Part shown: one piece after another, positions 8,292 through 16,896 of the stretch
Layout: every line of letters starts with the position of its first letter
How positions within the stretch are numbered: position 1 is the stretch's first letter
Assembly: GCA_002331025.1 (NCBI GenBank)
Contig: DCYG01000025.1
Span: forward strand, 1 to 31,530
From: Firmicutes bacterium UBA2116
Lineage (GTDB): Bacteria; Bacillota; Clostridia; Tissierellales; Sedimentibacteraceae
Length of the DNA stretch: 31,530 bases
Reading direction: 5' to 3'
Translations under genes and position numbers: made by a program
The notes under the pieces: generated by a model
Told to the model about the DNA's origin: nothing
The model's database searches: none
The model's input: the letters and a program-made list of their open reading frames with translations, nothing else

Positions 8292-9007
8292 TATACGCAG
8301 TAGGTATAGGTCCCGGAAACCGGGAAACAATGACGTATGAAGCAAGGTCGGCAATTGAAAAATCAGATGTTATAGTCGGGTATAAAACATATATTGACTT
8401 GGTCAAGGATTTAATAAAAGGTAAAGAAGTGATTTCAAACGGCATGAAGCAGGAAATAGACAGGGTTAAAAAAGCCGTAGAAATTTCAAAAACAGGCAAG
8501 ACCGTGTCGGTTATCAGCTCGGGAGATGCAGGGGTGTACGGCATGGCCGGCTTGATTTTAGAATTGTCAGAGGATGAGGAAGTCAGGATTATAAGCGGGG
8601 TAACTGCATCCACAGCTGCGGCCGCTGTATTGGGGGCACCTCTCATGCATGATTTTTGCCACATAAGCTTAAGCGATTTATTAACACCGCTGGATTTAAT
8701 ATATAAAAGAGTTGCTTTGGCGTCAGAGGGTGATTTCGTTATATGCATTTACAACCCCAGAAGTAAGGGACGTCCGGACTACTTGAAAAATTCCTTTGAA
8801 ATAATGAAAAAATATAAATCCGGGTCAACTCCTGTGGGCATAGTAAAAAATGCATGCAGAGAAAATCAGGAGGTACATATTTGTACAATGGATACAATCG
8901 ATTATGAATCAGTTGATATGCTGAGCATAGTAATAGTGGGCAACAGCTCAACCCATATCAAAAATAACAGAATCATAACCAAAAGAGGTTATGAAACAAA
9001 ATATTAA
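8288..9007 (+). CDS. cbiH: Cobalt-precorrin-3 C17-methyltransferase CbiH
   Basis: CbiH methylates C-17 and drives ring contraction of cobalt-precorrin-3. Family marks: YAVGIGPGNRETMTYEA at the start, VIVGYKTYIDL near 33, the NGMKQEIDR segment near 54, the SSGDAGVYGMAGL loop near 78-90, GAPLMHDFCHISLSDLLTP near 115-134 and FVICIYNPRSKGRP near 150. A longer form from ATG 8276 is possible. I chose ATG 8288 because it forms an ATGA overlap with cbiL and has GGGAG at 8278-8282 at proper spacing. The extra residues of the longer form are not family-like. Confidence 0.94.
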   Translation: MIYAVGIGPGNRETMTYEARSAIEKSDVIVGYKTYIDLVKDLIKGKEVISNGMKQEIDRVKKAVEISKTGKTVSVISSGDAGVYGMAGLILELSEDEEVRIISGVTASTAAAAVLGAPLMHDFCHISLSDLLTPLDLIYKRVALASEGDFVICIYNPRSKGRPDYLKNSFEIMKKYKSGSTPVGIVKNACRENQEVHICTMDTIDYESVDMLSIVIVGNSSTHIKNNRIITKRGYETKY

Positions 9008-9019
9008 ACGGAGGTAAAA

Positions 9020-10075
9020 ATGAAAAAATCAATATTTCTTAAAATTGTGTTAACAATTGCAATGATGGCGGTGCTTTTGGCGGGATGCAGCAAGGATAGC
9101 AATAAAAATGAACCACCGGCAGGAAATACACCGGAAAATCCATCAGAAGAAATTTCAAAACCGGAGGATGATAACAGGAAAGATGAATCATCTGATTACG
9201 GAATAGTAATTAATGAAGAAAATGTTGTATTCACAGATGCATCAGGCAAGGAAGTAACAATAACAAAGAATCCTCAAAGAGTGGTTGTTTTGCAGAATTC
9301 CCTTTTGGAAATCTGGGACCAGGCAGGTGGAACGGTTGTAGGAAGGGTTGAAGAATCTGAAGATAAAATAGTTGAAAATGCTATGTCAGCAGAAGTTGTG
9401 GGTTCAATGGGTGCTCCAAGCCTTGAAAAAATATTGTCATTGCAGCCTGATCTGGTTATTATTGCCGGCAGCTATACCGCACAAAGAGAAATGGTTCCCT
9501 CATTTGAACAGAATAACATACAAGTTATTAATTTAGATAACGATTTGCTTGAGGACTATTATAAAACAGTAAGGTTGTTTACATCTATTACAGGCAGAGA
9601 AGATTTATATGAAAATCATGTAAATAATATACAAAAGAAAGTTGATGAAATAGTTGCGAAAGCACCTGAAGATAAAAATTATAAAGGTGTAATAATCTTT
9701 GCCACAGCAAAAAATACAACAGTAAGAGATTCAAATACTATGGTGGGGGAAATGATAAAGGATTTAAATGTAATTAACATATCTGATTCAGTTGATGCAG
9801 GTGCTGACACAAAGACATTCAGCATAGAAAAGATATTACAGGAGGATCCTGATTTCATCTTCGTACAAACAATGGGAAGCGATTTGGATAAAATTACTGA
9901 AAGACTGAAATCCGATGCTTTGGACAATCCTGCATGGGCATCTCTTACTGCTGTAAAAGAAAACAGATACATCGTTCTTCCAAAGGACTTATATTTGTAC
10001 AAGCCGAATGACAGATATCCTGAAGCATATGAAGGGTTGGCAAAGATGATATATCCGGAAGTGTATTCAGAATAG
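9020..10075 (+). CDS. Lipoprotein substrate-binding protein of a BtuF/FecB-type ABC importer
   Basis: A 351-residue secreted lipoprotein: charged N terminus, hydrophobic stretch, lipobox LLAGC with lipidated Cys23, then a low-complexity acidic linker to about residue 65. The rest is a type III periplasmic-binding fold, seen from NPQRVVVLQNSLLEIWDQAGG near 89, the SLEKILSLQPDLVIIAGSY block near 134-152 and WASLTAVKENRYIVLP near 305. Known family ligands are corrinoids, siderophores and heme. Its place in a B12-riboswitch operon with permease and ATPase next to it suggests a corrinoid ligand (BtuF role), but that is inference. Start set by GGAGG at 9010-9014. Confidence 0.85.
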   Translation: MKKSIFLKIVLTIAMMAVLLAGCSKDSNKNEPPAGNTPENPSEEISKPEDDNRKDESSDYGIVINEENVVFTDASGKEVTITKNPQRVVVLQNSLLEIWDQAGGTVVGRVEESEDKIVENAMSAEVVGSMGAPSLEKILSLQPDLVIIAGSYTAQREMVPSFEQNNIQVINLDNDLLEDYYKTVRLFTSITGREDLYENHVNNIQKKVDEIVAKAPEDKNYKGVIIFATAKNTTVRDSNTMVGEMIKDLNVINISDSVDAGADTKTFSIEKILQEDPDFIFVQTMGSDLDKITERLKSDALDNPAWASLTAVKENRYIVLPKDLYLYKPNDRYPEAYEGLAKMIYPEVYSE

Positions 10076-10133
10076 CCAACCTAATGTATTTTATTGTCGT
10101 TATCAATATTGTAAAGGCTGGTAGAAATAAATT

Positions 10134-11135
10134 ATGACTAACATAAATAAAAAAGACAAAATTAAAAAAAGCACAATTTTAGTTGCCTGTATATGTTTTT
10201 CAATTGCGGGATTCTTTATAAGCATAATGAACGGTGCTGTAAAAATATCACCTTCAGAGATAGTAAGTGCCGTGTTTTTTGAAGAAGCAACAGTTAACTA
10301 TCAGATAATATGGAATGTCAGATTGCCCCGGACAATAACCGCGTCATTGGTGGGAACCAGCCTTGCCTTGTCGGGCTGCATACTTCAGGGTGTAATGCGA
10401 AATCCCCTGGCAAGTCCTAATATAATTGGTGTTTCCTCCGGTGCGGGGCTTATGACTTTGATTGTACTGATAATTTTTCCCGATTATTATTATCTTGCTC
10501 CCTTAGGTGCTTTTACAGGAGCGCTTTTAGCCACACTTTTTATATATTTTTTAGCATGGAAGGAGGGAGCTGCAACAACACGGCTCATTTTGGCAGGAGT
10601 AGCGGTTTCATCCTTGCTGGGAGCAGGGAATAATGCCATAATGACATTTTATCCTGAGAAGGTTGCCGGAGTTATAGGATTTATGGTAGGAGGTCTGTCA
10701 TCTACCAACTGGAAGCATGTTGATATGATATTTAATTATGCGGTCATAGGAATAATACTTCTTTTATTTGTTACAAACAAATTGAACATACTCATGCTTG
10801 GCGACGAGGTGGCAACAGGACTTGGTTTAAATGTAGAAGCAACAAGGTTCTTCTTTATAATAATTTCATCCCTGCTTGCGGGAGCTGCAGTCAGCGTTGT
10901 GGGATTATTAGGCTTTGTGGGTCTTATAGTTCCTCACATTACACGGCTTTTTATAGGCTCAGATTACAGGTATCTTATTCCGGCAACTATTTTTACCGGC
11001 TCGGCAGTTGTGGTTCTTTGTGATACCTTGGCAAGAGTTATGTTTGCTCCTCTCGAAATACCCGTAGGTATTATAATGTCAGCGTTGGGAGCACCGTTTT
11101 TCCTATATTTGCTGAGAAGAAAGAAGGAACATTAA
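10134..11135 (+). CDS. FecCD/BtuC-type ABC importer permease
   Basis: A 333-residue polytopic membrane protein of the FecCD family, expected to form a homodimer with about ten helices per subunit. Diagnostic segments are WNVRLPRTITASLVGTSLAL near 60-80, MRNPLASPNIIGVSSGAGL near 88-107, and GLLGFVGLIVPHITRLFIG near 258-276, which contacts the ATPase. The ribosome site is weak (the 58-base gap after the binding protein has no good SD). The ATPase gene starts immediately after its stop. With its neighbours it forms a BtuFCD-like importer, probably for corrinoids (inferred from context). Confidence 0.88.
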   Translation: MTNINKKDKIKKSTILVACICFSIAGFFISIMNGAVKISPSEIVSAVFFEEATVNYQIIWNVRLPRTITASLVGTSLALSGCILQGVMRNPLASPNIIGVSSGAGLMTLIVLIIFPDYYYLAPLGAFTGALLATLFIYFLAWKEGAATTRLILAGVAVSSLLGAGNNAIMTFYPEKVAGVIGFMVGGLSSTNWKHVDMIFNYAVIGIILLLFVTNKLNILMLGDEVATGLGLNVEATRFFFIIISSLLAGAAVSVVGLLGFVGLIVPHITRLFIGSDYRYLIPATIFTGSAVVVLCDTLARVMFAPLEIPVGIIMSALGAPFFLYLLRRKKEH

Positions 11136-11924
11136 ATGGACTTAAAAGTTGAAGGCTTAAATGTAAGCTATGACGAAAAGAGGATACTGAAGAATGTCAG
11201 CTTTAATGTCAAATCAGGCGAAATTGTAACCATTATCGGTCCTAACGGCTCAGGGAAATCCACGCTTATAAAAACAATAAGCCGTTATTTAAAACCAAGG
11301 AGCGGAGATATTTATCTTAACAAAGTTAATATTAACCGTATCCACACAAAAGAAATAGCCAGAAATCTAGCTGTGCTGCCTCAGGTTAAAGGTGTGTCTT
11401 CAGATGTTTCCATTGAAGAATTAGTATCATATGGACGGTTTCCGCACCTTAAGTTTGGAAAAAGAATGAGTAGGGATGACAGAGAAATAATCGACTGGGC
11501 ATTGGAGAAAACGGGCTTACTTCAAATGAAGGACAGATATGTAGCAACCCTTTCGGGAGGAGAACGTCAAAGAGCTTGGATTGCAATGACTCTGGCACAA
11601 AAACCAAAGATGTTGTTACTTGATGAGCCCACAACATTTCTTGATATATGCTATCAGATGGAGACGTTGGAGATGGTAAAGGACCTGAACAAAATGCTTG
11701 GCATCACTGTTGTAATGGTTTTGCACGATATAAATCAGGCGGCAAGGTATTCGGATAAGATGATGATCATAAATGACGGTGAGTTAAAAGAATATGGAGA
11801 GCCATGCCAAATAGTCAGCAAGGAGCTGTTAAAAGGTATCTTTAAAATTGATGCCGACATTTATGAAGATAAAGTAAACGGCTGTCCGTATTTTATTCCC
11901 AAGAAGAATAACAGTGCAGGATAG
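11136..11924 (+). CDS. BtuD/FecE-type ABC importer ATPase
   Basis: 262 residues with all nucleotide-binding motifs in order: Walker A IIGPNGSGKSTLIK near 35, Q-loop LAVLPQ near 82, signature LSGGERQRAWIAMTLAQ near 138, Walker B MLLLDEPTTFLD near 159, and the H-loop in VMVLHDINQAARYS near 192. This is the family that pairs with FecCD permeases. The ATG directly follows the permease stop codon, so the two are co-translated. A C-terminal tail after residue 240 (GCPYFIPKKN) is common in iron/corrinoid ATPases. Confidence 0.88.
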   Translation: MDLKVEGLNVSYDEKRILKNVSFNVKSGEIVTIIGPNGSGKSTLIKTISRYLKPRSGDIYLNKVNINRIHTKEIARNLAVLPQVKGVSSDVSIEELVSYGRFPHLKFGKRMSRDDREIIDWALEKTGLLQMKDRYVATLSGGERQRAWIAMTLAQKPKMLLLDEPTTFLDICYQMETLEMVKDLNKMLGITVVMVLHDINQAARYSDKMMIINDGELKEYGEPCQIVSKELLKGIFKIDADIYEDKVNGCPYFIPKKNNSAG

Positions 11925-11948
11925 TATAAAGTACAGGGAAGTGTTCAG

Positions 11949-12785
11949 ATGATTGAAATAAAAAACCTCAGCAAAAAATTCAATGATTTTACAGCTGTAA
12001 ACAATATTGACTTAGTTATAGAATCTGGCGAATTCATTGGAGTTTTAGGACCAAACGGAGCAGGCAAAACTACTGCAATAAAAATAATTACAGGTTTGTT
12101 GAAGCCTACTGCAGGAAATGTATACATTAACGGAAGCTTAATGAACAGGAATAATAAAGAGGTAAAAGGAATTATGGGGATTGTTCCGCAATATTCCAAT
12201 CTGGATAAGGAGCTTACCGTATATGAAAATCTTCTCTTTGCAGCAAAGCTCTTCAGAGTGGAGAATTACAGAAATAAAATAGAGGAGCTTTTGGATTTCG
12301 TTGAATTATCAGATTTTAAAAACAGAATGACAGCAAATTTGTCGGGAGGTATGGCGAGGCGTCTTACAATTGCCAAAGCTCTCATAAATGATCCCGATAT
12401 AATTATACTGGATGAACCTACAGTAGGAATTGATATAAACGGAAGAAGAAAGATATGGGATATTTTAAAATATTTGAAGTCAAGGAATAAGACGGTGATG
12501 TTGACCACTCATTATATTGAGGAAGCGGAATATCTGTGCAGCAGAGTATGTCTTATCGATAAGGGAATCATTATTAAGGACAGCACACCTAAGGATTTGA
12601 AAGAACAACTGGGAGCTTACACTGTTGAATATTTTGATGAAGAATTGAAAACCGCATATAAATTTTTTGACTCAAAGCAAAAAGCATTGGCTTACTCCGC
12701 AGGCATAGAAAGCTTAAATTATACAATAAGGGAAACAACATTAGAGGATGTTTTTTATAATTATACAAACAGGAAGGTAGTATGA
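11949..12785 (+). CDS. ABC-2 type transporter ATPase
   Basis: 278 residues: Walker A GVLGPNGAGKTTAIK near 33, Q-loop GIVPQ near 78, signature NLSGGMARRLTIAKAL near 131-146, Walker B IIILDEPTVGID near 153 and H-loop LTTHYIEEAEYLC near 187. The motif set and C-terminal tail (LEDVFYNYT) match the CcmA/DrrA group that drives exporters, unlike the BtuD-type ATPase just upstream. It overlaps its permease by 4 bases. The substrate cannot be told from sequence; its place inside the B12 operon between the importer and cbiK is unexplained. Confidence 0.85.
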   Translation: MIEIKNLSKKFNDFTAVNNIDLVIESGEFIGVLGPNGAGKTTAIKIITGLLKPTAGNVYINGSLMNRNNKEVKGIMGIVPQYSNLDKELTVYENLLFAAKLFRVENYRNKIEELLDFVELSDFKNRMTANLSGGMARRLTIAKALINDPDIIILDEPTVGIDINGRRKIWDILKYLKSRNKTVMLTTHYIEEAEYLCSRVCLIDKGIIIKDSTPKDLKEQLGAYTVEYFDEELKTAYKFFDSKQKALAYSAGIESLNYTIRETTLEDVFYNYTNRKVV

Positions 12786-13519
12786 TGGAAATAGTTACTG
12801 TTTTGTGGAGGGAATACTTGTTTTTTAAAAGGCGTATCGGCAGAATTACTTCCTCAGCAATCATGAGTCCTGTTTTATATCTCATTGCTTTCGGTTGGGG
12901 GCTTGGTAAGGATGTGGTAGTGGAAGGAGCAACATATATGCACTTTCTCATACCCGGGCTTATTGCCATGACAACCATGAACACAGGCTTTAATGCAGTG
13001 TCAACAAGAATTATTACATCGAAGCTGTACGAAAGAAGCTTTGAGTATTACCTGACATCTCCCATAAGCATGCCCCTTATGACCTTCGGATACATATTGT
13101 CGGGAGCACTGAGAGGGATTTATGCAAGTATTCTTATTATGTTAGTATCGCTATTATTCGGAGTCATAATAGAAATCAGTTTTTATTTCTTGGTAATCTG
13201 CTTTTTAAACAGCTTTGTGTTTTCTGCATTGGGATATGCTGCAGCTTTATCAATTGAAAGTCACTATGATATGGGCAGATTCAATACATACATAATGACA
13301 CCAATGTCATTTTTATGCGGAACATTTTTCTCGCTGGAGAATTTGCCGGGTACTGTAAAGTCAATAGTAGGTATATTACCTCTGTCTCATGCATCCACAT
13401 CTCTCAGAAATATCGTATTAGAGGGGAGATTTTCATACAGTTCAATTTTGATTCTGACCGCATATGCATTGTTATTATATATTATCGGTGTCTGCATGAG
13501 TTACAGGGAAATGAAATAA
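12782..13519 (+). CDS. ABC-2 type transporter permease
   Basis: A 245-residue membrane protein with about six hydrophobic helices, of the ABC-2 (DrrB/NodJ-like) family. Marks are SSAIMSPVLYLIAFGWGLG near 24-42, YMHFLIPGLIAMTTMNTGFN near 52-71, a cytosolic ERSFEYYLTSPISM segment near 84-97 and a late FLCGTFFSLENLPG segment near 177. It overlaps the ATPase by ATGA and is followed after 22 bases by cbiK. Function could be export of a metal complex, a corrinoid or an antimicrobial; nothing in the sequence decides this. Confidence 0.83.
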   Translation: MMEIVTVLWREYLFFKRRIGRITSSAIMSPVLYLIAFGWGLGKDVVVEGATYMHFLIPGLIAMTTMNTGFNAVSTRIITSKLYERSFEYYLTSPISMPLMTFGYILSGALRGIYASILIMLVSLLFGVIIEISFYFLVICFLNSFVFSALGYAAALSIESHYDMGRFNTYIMTPMSFLCGTFFSLENLPGTVKSIVGILPLSHASTSLRNIVLEGRFSYSSILILTAYALLLYIIGVCMSYREMK

Positions 13520-13541
13520 AATACAAAGTTTTGGAGGAAAA

Positions 13542-14312
13542 ATGAAAAAGGCAATAGTTGTTGCGAGCTTTGGGTGCTCAATAAAAGATTCAAGAGAAAG
13601 ATATATTGAGACCATTGAAAATGCTGTCAAAGATACATATAAGGATATCGACTGCTTCAGAGTATTCACATCAGAAATTATCAGGAGGAAGATGAAACGG
13701 GAAGAAAATCTGGATATTGATAACATGAAAAGCTGTTTACAGAAGCTGAAGGAAGAGAACTACACTCATGTCTACGTATCCGTAACTCACGTGATACCGG
13801 GGTTTGAATATGAGAAAGTTTTAAAGGCGGTTAATGAATATAAAGAAAGTTTTGAAGAAATAAAGACAGCAAGAACATTTTTAGACGAATATATGGGAAA
13901 AGATGAAGTAAACGTCATAAAATCATATGTAAATACTAACTTAAAGGATGACGAGGCAATAGTATTGGTGGGACACGGTACAGGACACGATGCACATAAA
14001 TATTATGGAAAAATTGAAAACCTGTTGAAAATAGACATAAACAATCTTCATATAGCAAATATCGAAGGAAATCCGTACATTGACGATATAATGGGTGAAT
14101 TAAAGAAATACAAAAGAATTTATCTTTATCCGCTTTTAATAGTTTCGGGTGACCATGCATTAAATGATATCGGCTCAGATGATAAAGAATCGATACAATC
14201 TAAAATTGCGGCTAATGGAATAGATGTAAAAATGTTTTTCACAGGACTTGGTGAAAATGAGAATGCTGTAAATTTATTTGTTGACAGATTAAATGAGATT
14301 TTGACTGTATAA
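13542..14312 (+). CDS. cbiK: Sirohydrochlorin cobaltochelatase CbiK
   Basis: CbiK inserts Co2+ into sirohydrochlorin, committing it to the anaerobic B12 route. The 256-residue length fits CbiK rather than the shorter CbiX. Metal-site residues known from Salmonella CbiK are visible: Glu89 in PGFEYEK, His145 in VLVGHGTGHDAHKYYG and His205 in VSGDHALNDI. The N terminus AIVVASFGCSIKDSRE is typical. No signal peptide is seen, so it acts in the cytoplasm, unlike some periplasmic CbiK forms. The start is set by GGAGG at 13532-13536. It directly precedes the cobalt transporter genes that supply its metal. Confidence 0.95.
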   Translation: MKKAIVVASFGCSIKDSRERYIETIENAVKDTYKDIDCFRVFTSEIIRRKMKREENLDIDNMKSCLQKLKEENYTHVYVSVTHVIPGFEYEKVLKAVNEYKESFEEIKTARTFLDEYMGKDEVNVIKSYVNTNLKDDEAIVLVGHGTGHDAHKYYGKIENLLKIDINNLHIANIEGNPYIDDIMGELKKYKRIYLYPLLIVSGDHALNDIGSDDKESIQSKIAANGIDVKMFFTGLGENENAVNLFVDRLNEILTV

Positions 14313-14326
14313 AATTATAATACAGT
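14304..14326 (+). other. AT-rich hairpin between cbiK and cbiM
   Basis: ACTGTAT (14304-14310) pairs with ATACAGT (14320-14326) around a 9-base loop, overlapping the cbiK stop codon. It is followed by A-rich sequence and the cbiM ribosome site rather than by T, so it is not a standard terminator. It could tune processing or relative expression of cbiK and cbiM. Confidence 0.4.
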
Positions 14327-14345
14327 ATAAAAAAAGGAGGAAGAA

Positions 14346-15071
14346 ATGAAAAAAAGATTTATTTTATGTCTGGCATTACTGTCAGTGATGCTGTTATCTC
14401 CAAATTATATTTTTGGAATGCACATTATGGAAGGTTTTTTGCCTGTAGGCTGGGCAATATTTTGGACAATTGTGAGTCTGCCTTTTGTTATTCTGGGCAT
14501 AAGAACAATATCCAAGACATTTAACGAAAATCCAAATCAAAAATTACTATTTGCTTTGGTAACTGCATTTGTATTTATATTATCAGCTCTTAAAATGCCT
14601 TCAGTAACAGGCAGTACGTCACACCCCACAGGCACCGGACTTGGGGCAATATTGTTCGGACCTTTGCCTATGGCTGTATCAGGTCTTATAGTGCTGTTGT
14701 TTCAGGCACTTTTACTTGCTCACGGCGGTATAAGCACATTAGGAGCAAATGTATTTTCAATGGCAATTGTAGGACCTTTTGCGGCGTATTTTACATACAA
14801 GCTGTTAAAGGGTACAAATAAAAAGCTTGCCGTATTTTTAGCAGCAGCTTTGGGGGATTTGGTTACATATATGGTAACATCCGTGCAGCTTGCTTTGGCC
14901 CATCCTGACGCAGTAGGCGGAGTAATGGGTTCAATGACTAAATTTTTAAGTATATTTGCAGTTACTCAGATTCCGCTTGCCGTGGCAGAAGGAATTTTAT
15001 CGGTAATAATCTTCGAGTTAATTGTAAATTATCAAAAAGAGGGAGGATATCAGCTTGAAAGGATCAACTAA
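14346..15071 (+). CDS. cbiM: Cobalt ECF transporter substrate-capture protein CbiM
   Basis: CbiM is the S component of the energy-coupling-factor cobalt importer. It has a signal peptide (residues 1-24) and then the key Met25-His26 start of the mature protein in MHIMEGFLPVGWAI; that N-terminal Met-His is known to bind Co2+. Later signatures are LKMPSVTGSTSHPTGTGLGA near 81-100, a histidine-bearing LLAHGGISTLGANVFSMAIVG near 118-138, and GDLVTYMVTSVQLALAHPD near 165-183. AAAGGAGG at 14333-14340 supports the ATG. It precedes cbiN, cbiQ and cbiO as a complete four-gene system. Confidence 0.95.
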   Translation: MKKRFILCLALLSVMLLSPNYIFGMHIMEGFLPVGWAIFWTIVSLPFVILGIRTISKTFNENPNQKLLFALVTAFVFILSALKMPSVTGSTSHPTGTGLGAILFGPLPMAVSGLIVLLFQALLLAHGGISTLGANVFSMAIVGPFAAYFTYKLLKGTNKKLAVFLAAALGDLVTYMVTSVQLALAHPDAVGGVMGSMTKFLSIFAVTQIPLAVAEGILSVIIFELIVNYQKEGGYQLERIN

Positions 15072-15339
15072 AAATATTTTATTGATTTTAGCATTAATTG
15101 TAATGTTGACTGTGCCGCTGTTAATTTTAAAGGATGCTGAATTCGGCGGAGCCGACGGACAGGCGGAGGAAGTTATAACAGAGATAAATCCTGACTATGA
15201 ACCATGGTTCAGCCCGTTGATAGAACCCGCAAGCGGTGAAATTGAAAGCTTGATGTTTTCCTTGCAGGCAGCAATAGGAGCAGGATTTATAGGATATTTC
15301 TACGGTCTTGTAAAAGGCAAGAGATTAACTAATCAATAA
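15055..15339 (+). CDS. cbiN: Cobalt transport accessory protein CbiN (TTG start)
   Basis: 94 residues with two membrane helices (about 7-24 and 67-86) and an extracytoplasmic loop carrying FGGADGQAEEVI near 30 and YEPWFSPLIEPASGEIESLMFSLQA near 47-71, the family signature. CbiN loads CbiM with cobalt. The start is TTG at 15055, supported by GGGAGG at 15041-15046 with 8-base spacing; there is no internal ATG before the signature. It overlaps the end of cbiM by 17 bases. Confidence 0.93.
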   Translation: MKGSTKNILLILALIVMLTVPLLILKDAEFGGADGQAEEVITEINPDYEPWFSPLIEPASGEIESLMFSLQAAIGAGFIGYFYGLVKGKRLTNQ

Positions 15340-15369
15340 AATAACCAAACAATAAAGAGAAGGTATAAA

Positions 15370-16071
15370 ATGCTTATTATAGATAGATTTGCATATACAA
15401 ATAAATTCTGCAATTCAAGTCCTTATTTAAAAGTAACTGTTTCACTGTTTTTGATATTACTATCAATTATCAGCTCAAACATATATCTTTTATGCTTAAT
15501 AAGCGCAGGAATTATTTTAACAACAATATTCGGAGCAGGTATTCCAAAAAAATCATATGCCAAGATGATTGCGGCTCCTGCAATATATTTATTAATAAGC
15601 ATTTTTACTGTTATATTTACTTTTGGTTTTTCAGATAACGCATATACAGAAGGGTTTATTTATTTTAAACAATTTCAGATTTTAAATTTCTATCTTGGAT
15701 TGGCGGAAGGAGCTGTCAAAAATGGACTTACATTGGGGCTAAGAGCTTTAAGTGGTATATCGAGTATGTATTTTCTCATACTTACCACCCCTTGCAGCCA
15801 GCAGATAAAGGTTATGAAAAAAGCAAAGCTGCCGTCGGTGTTTATTGAGCTGTACGTATTGACATACAGATTTATTGCAATATTTTTTGAAGAGGCAATT
15901 TTAATTCATACCGCTCAAAAAATGAGGTTTGGATACAACGGATATAAAAATTCAATGAACTCATTGGCGATATTGATAAAAATACTGTTTGTCAGAATAA
16001 TGATGAGATTTAAGGATATGGAAGCAATATTGGAACTAAAGCATTTTGACGGTAATTTTTATGTAGATTGA
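15370..16071 (+). CDS. cbiQ: Cobalt ECF transporter T component CbiQ
   Basis: A 233-residue membrane protein, the transmembrane coupling subunit linking CbiM/CbiN to the CbiO ATPase. It begins DRFAYTNKFCNSSPYLKV and has hydrophobic helices near 23-60, 65-90 and 110-140. The cytosolic coupling region RALSGISSMYFLILTT near 125-140 and the AQKMRFGYNGYKN segment near 181-193 correspond to the A-R-G-type coupling helices of the family. It sits between cbiN (30-base gap) and cbiO (16-base gap). Confidence 0.92.
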   Translation: MLIIDRFAYTNKFCNSSPYLKVTVSLFLILLSIISSNIYLLCLISAGIILTTIFGAGIPKKSYAKMIAAPAIYLLISIFTVIFTFGFSDNAYTEGFIYFKQFQILNFYLGLAEGAVKNGLTLGLRALSGISSMYFLILTTPCSQQIKVMKKAKLPSVFIELYVLTYRFIAIFFEEAILIHTAQKMRFGYNGYKNSMNSLAILIKILFVRIMMRFKDMEAILELKHFDGNFYVD

Positions 16072-16087
16072 TTGAAGCGGGTGCATT

Positions 16088-16879
16088 ATGTTAAGGATGG
16101 AAGATGTAACGTATATTTATGAAGATGGTACTGTGGCACTTAAGGATGTCAGCATAGACTTAAAAAAAGGTGCAAAAATAGGCATAGTAGGATCAAATGG
16201 CTCAGGAAAATCAACATTGTTCATGATATTTTTAGGTCTTTTTAAGCCTGCAAAGGGAAGAGTTATTTTTAATGAAAAAGAGTTAAAGTATGATAAGAAT
16301 ACATTGTCAGAGCTCAGGAAAAATGCAGGCATGGTATTTCAGGACCCGGACAAGCAGATATTTTTCTCAAGCGTATTTGACGATGTGGCTTTTGCACTTA
16401 GGAATCTTAAATTTAATGAAGATGAGGTGCAGAAAAGAGTTAAGCTTGCCATGGAGAAAACAGGCATAACGGAATTACAAAATAAGCCGGTACACTTTTT
16501 AAGCTACGGTCAAAAAAAGAACGTATCAATTGCAGGTGTGGCGGCAATGAATCATAATATTATTTTTTTTGATGAACCGACTGCAGGATTAGATTACAGA
16601 TCACAGGAAAATGTGAAGAATATATTAGAAAATCTAAGCGATAAAGAGGAGAAAACCATTGTGGTTTCAAGTCACGATATGAATTTTATTTATGAAGCCT
16701 GTGACTATATATATGTACTTAACAAGGGGCACGTGCTGTCGGAAGGGAAAAAGGAAACAATATTTCTTAACAAAGAAATTCTAGATAAAGCCGGATTGGA
16801 AGAACCATTTTTGGTTAAGGTTCACAAATATTTGGGCAAAGAGCTGTATAAAAATGAAAGTGAATTATTTAGTGATTAA
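16088..16879 (+). CDS. cbiO: Cobalt ECF transporter ATPase CbiO
   Basis: 263 residues with Walker A GIVGSNGSGKSTLFM near 33, Q-loop GMVFQDPDKQIF near 81 (the FQDPD form is typical of ECF ATPases), signature LSYGQKKNVSIAGV near 139, Walker B IIFFDEPTAGLD near 161 and H-loop VSSHDMNFIYEAC near 196. The signature motif has Y in place of the first G (LSYGQ), which is common in CbiO. It powers cobalt uptake with CbiMNQ. The Shine-Dalgarno site is weak. nrdD starts only 17 bases later. Confidence 0.93.
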   Translation: MLRMEDVTYIYEDGTVALKDVSIDLKKGAKIGIVGSNGSGKSTLFMIFLGLFKPAKGRVIFNEKELKYDKNTLSELRKNAGMVFQDPDKQIFFSSVFDDVAFALRNLKFNEDEVQKRVKLAMEKTGITELQNKPVHFLSYGQKKNVSIAGVAAMNHNIIFFDEPTAGLDYRSQENVKNILENLSDKEEKTIVVSSHDMNFIYEACDYIYVLNKGHVLSEGKKETIFLNKEILDKAGLEEPFLVKVHKYLGKELYKNESELFSD

Positions 16880-16896
16880 TTCAAGGAGGACATAGA

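Noticed and set aside
8251..8748. 165-codon minus-strand frame opposite cbiH
   Set aside because: It lies fully opposite a clear methyltransferase gene, with no ribosome site and no recognisable family.
10076..10133. Possible second riboswitch or terminator between the binding protein and its permease
   Set aside because: Only a poor CCAACC/GGCTGG pairing and no known aptamer motif; GGCTGGTA also appears at 20062-20070, but this is too short to mean anything.
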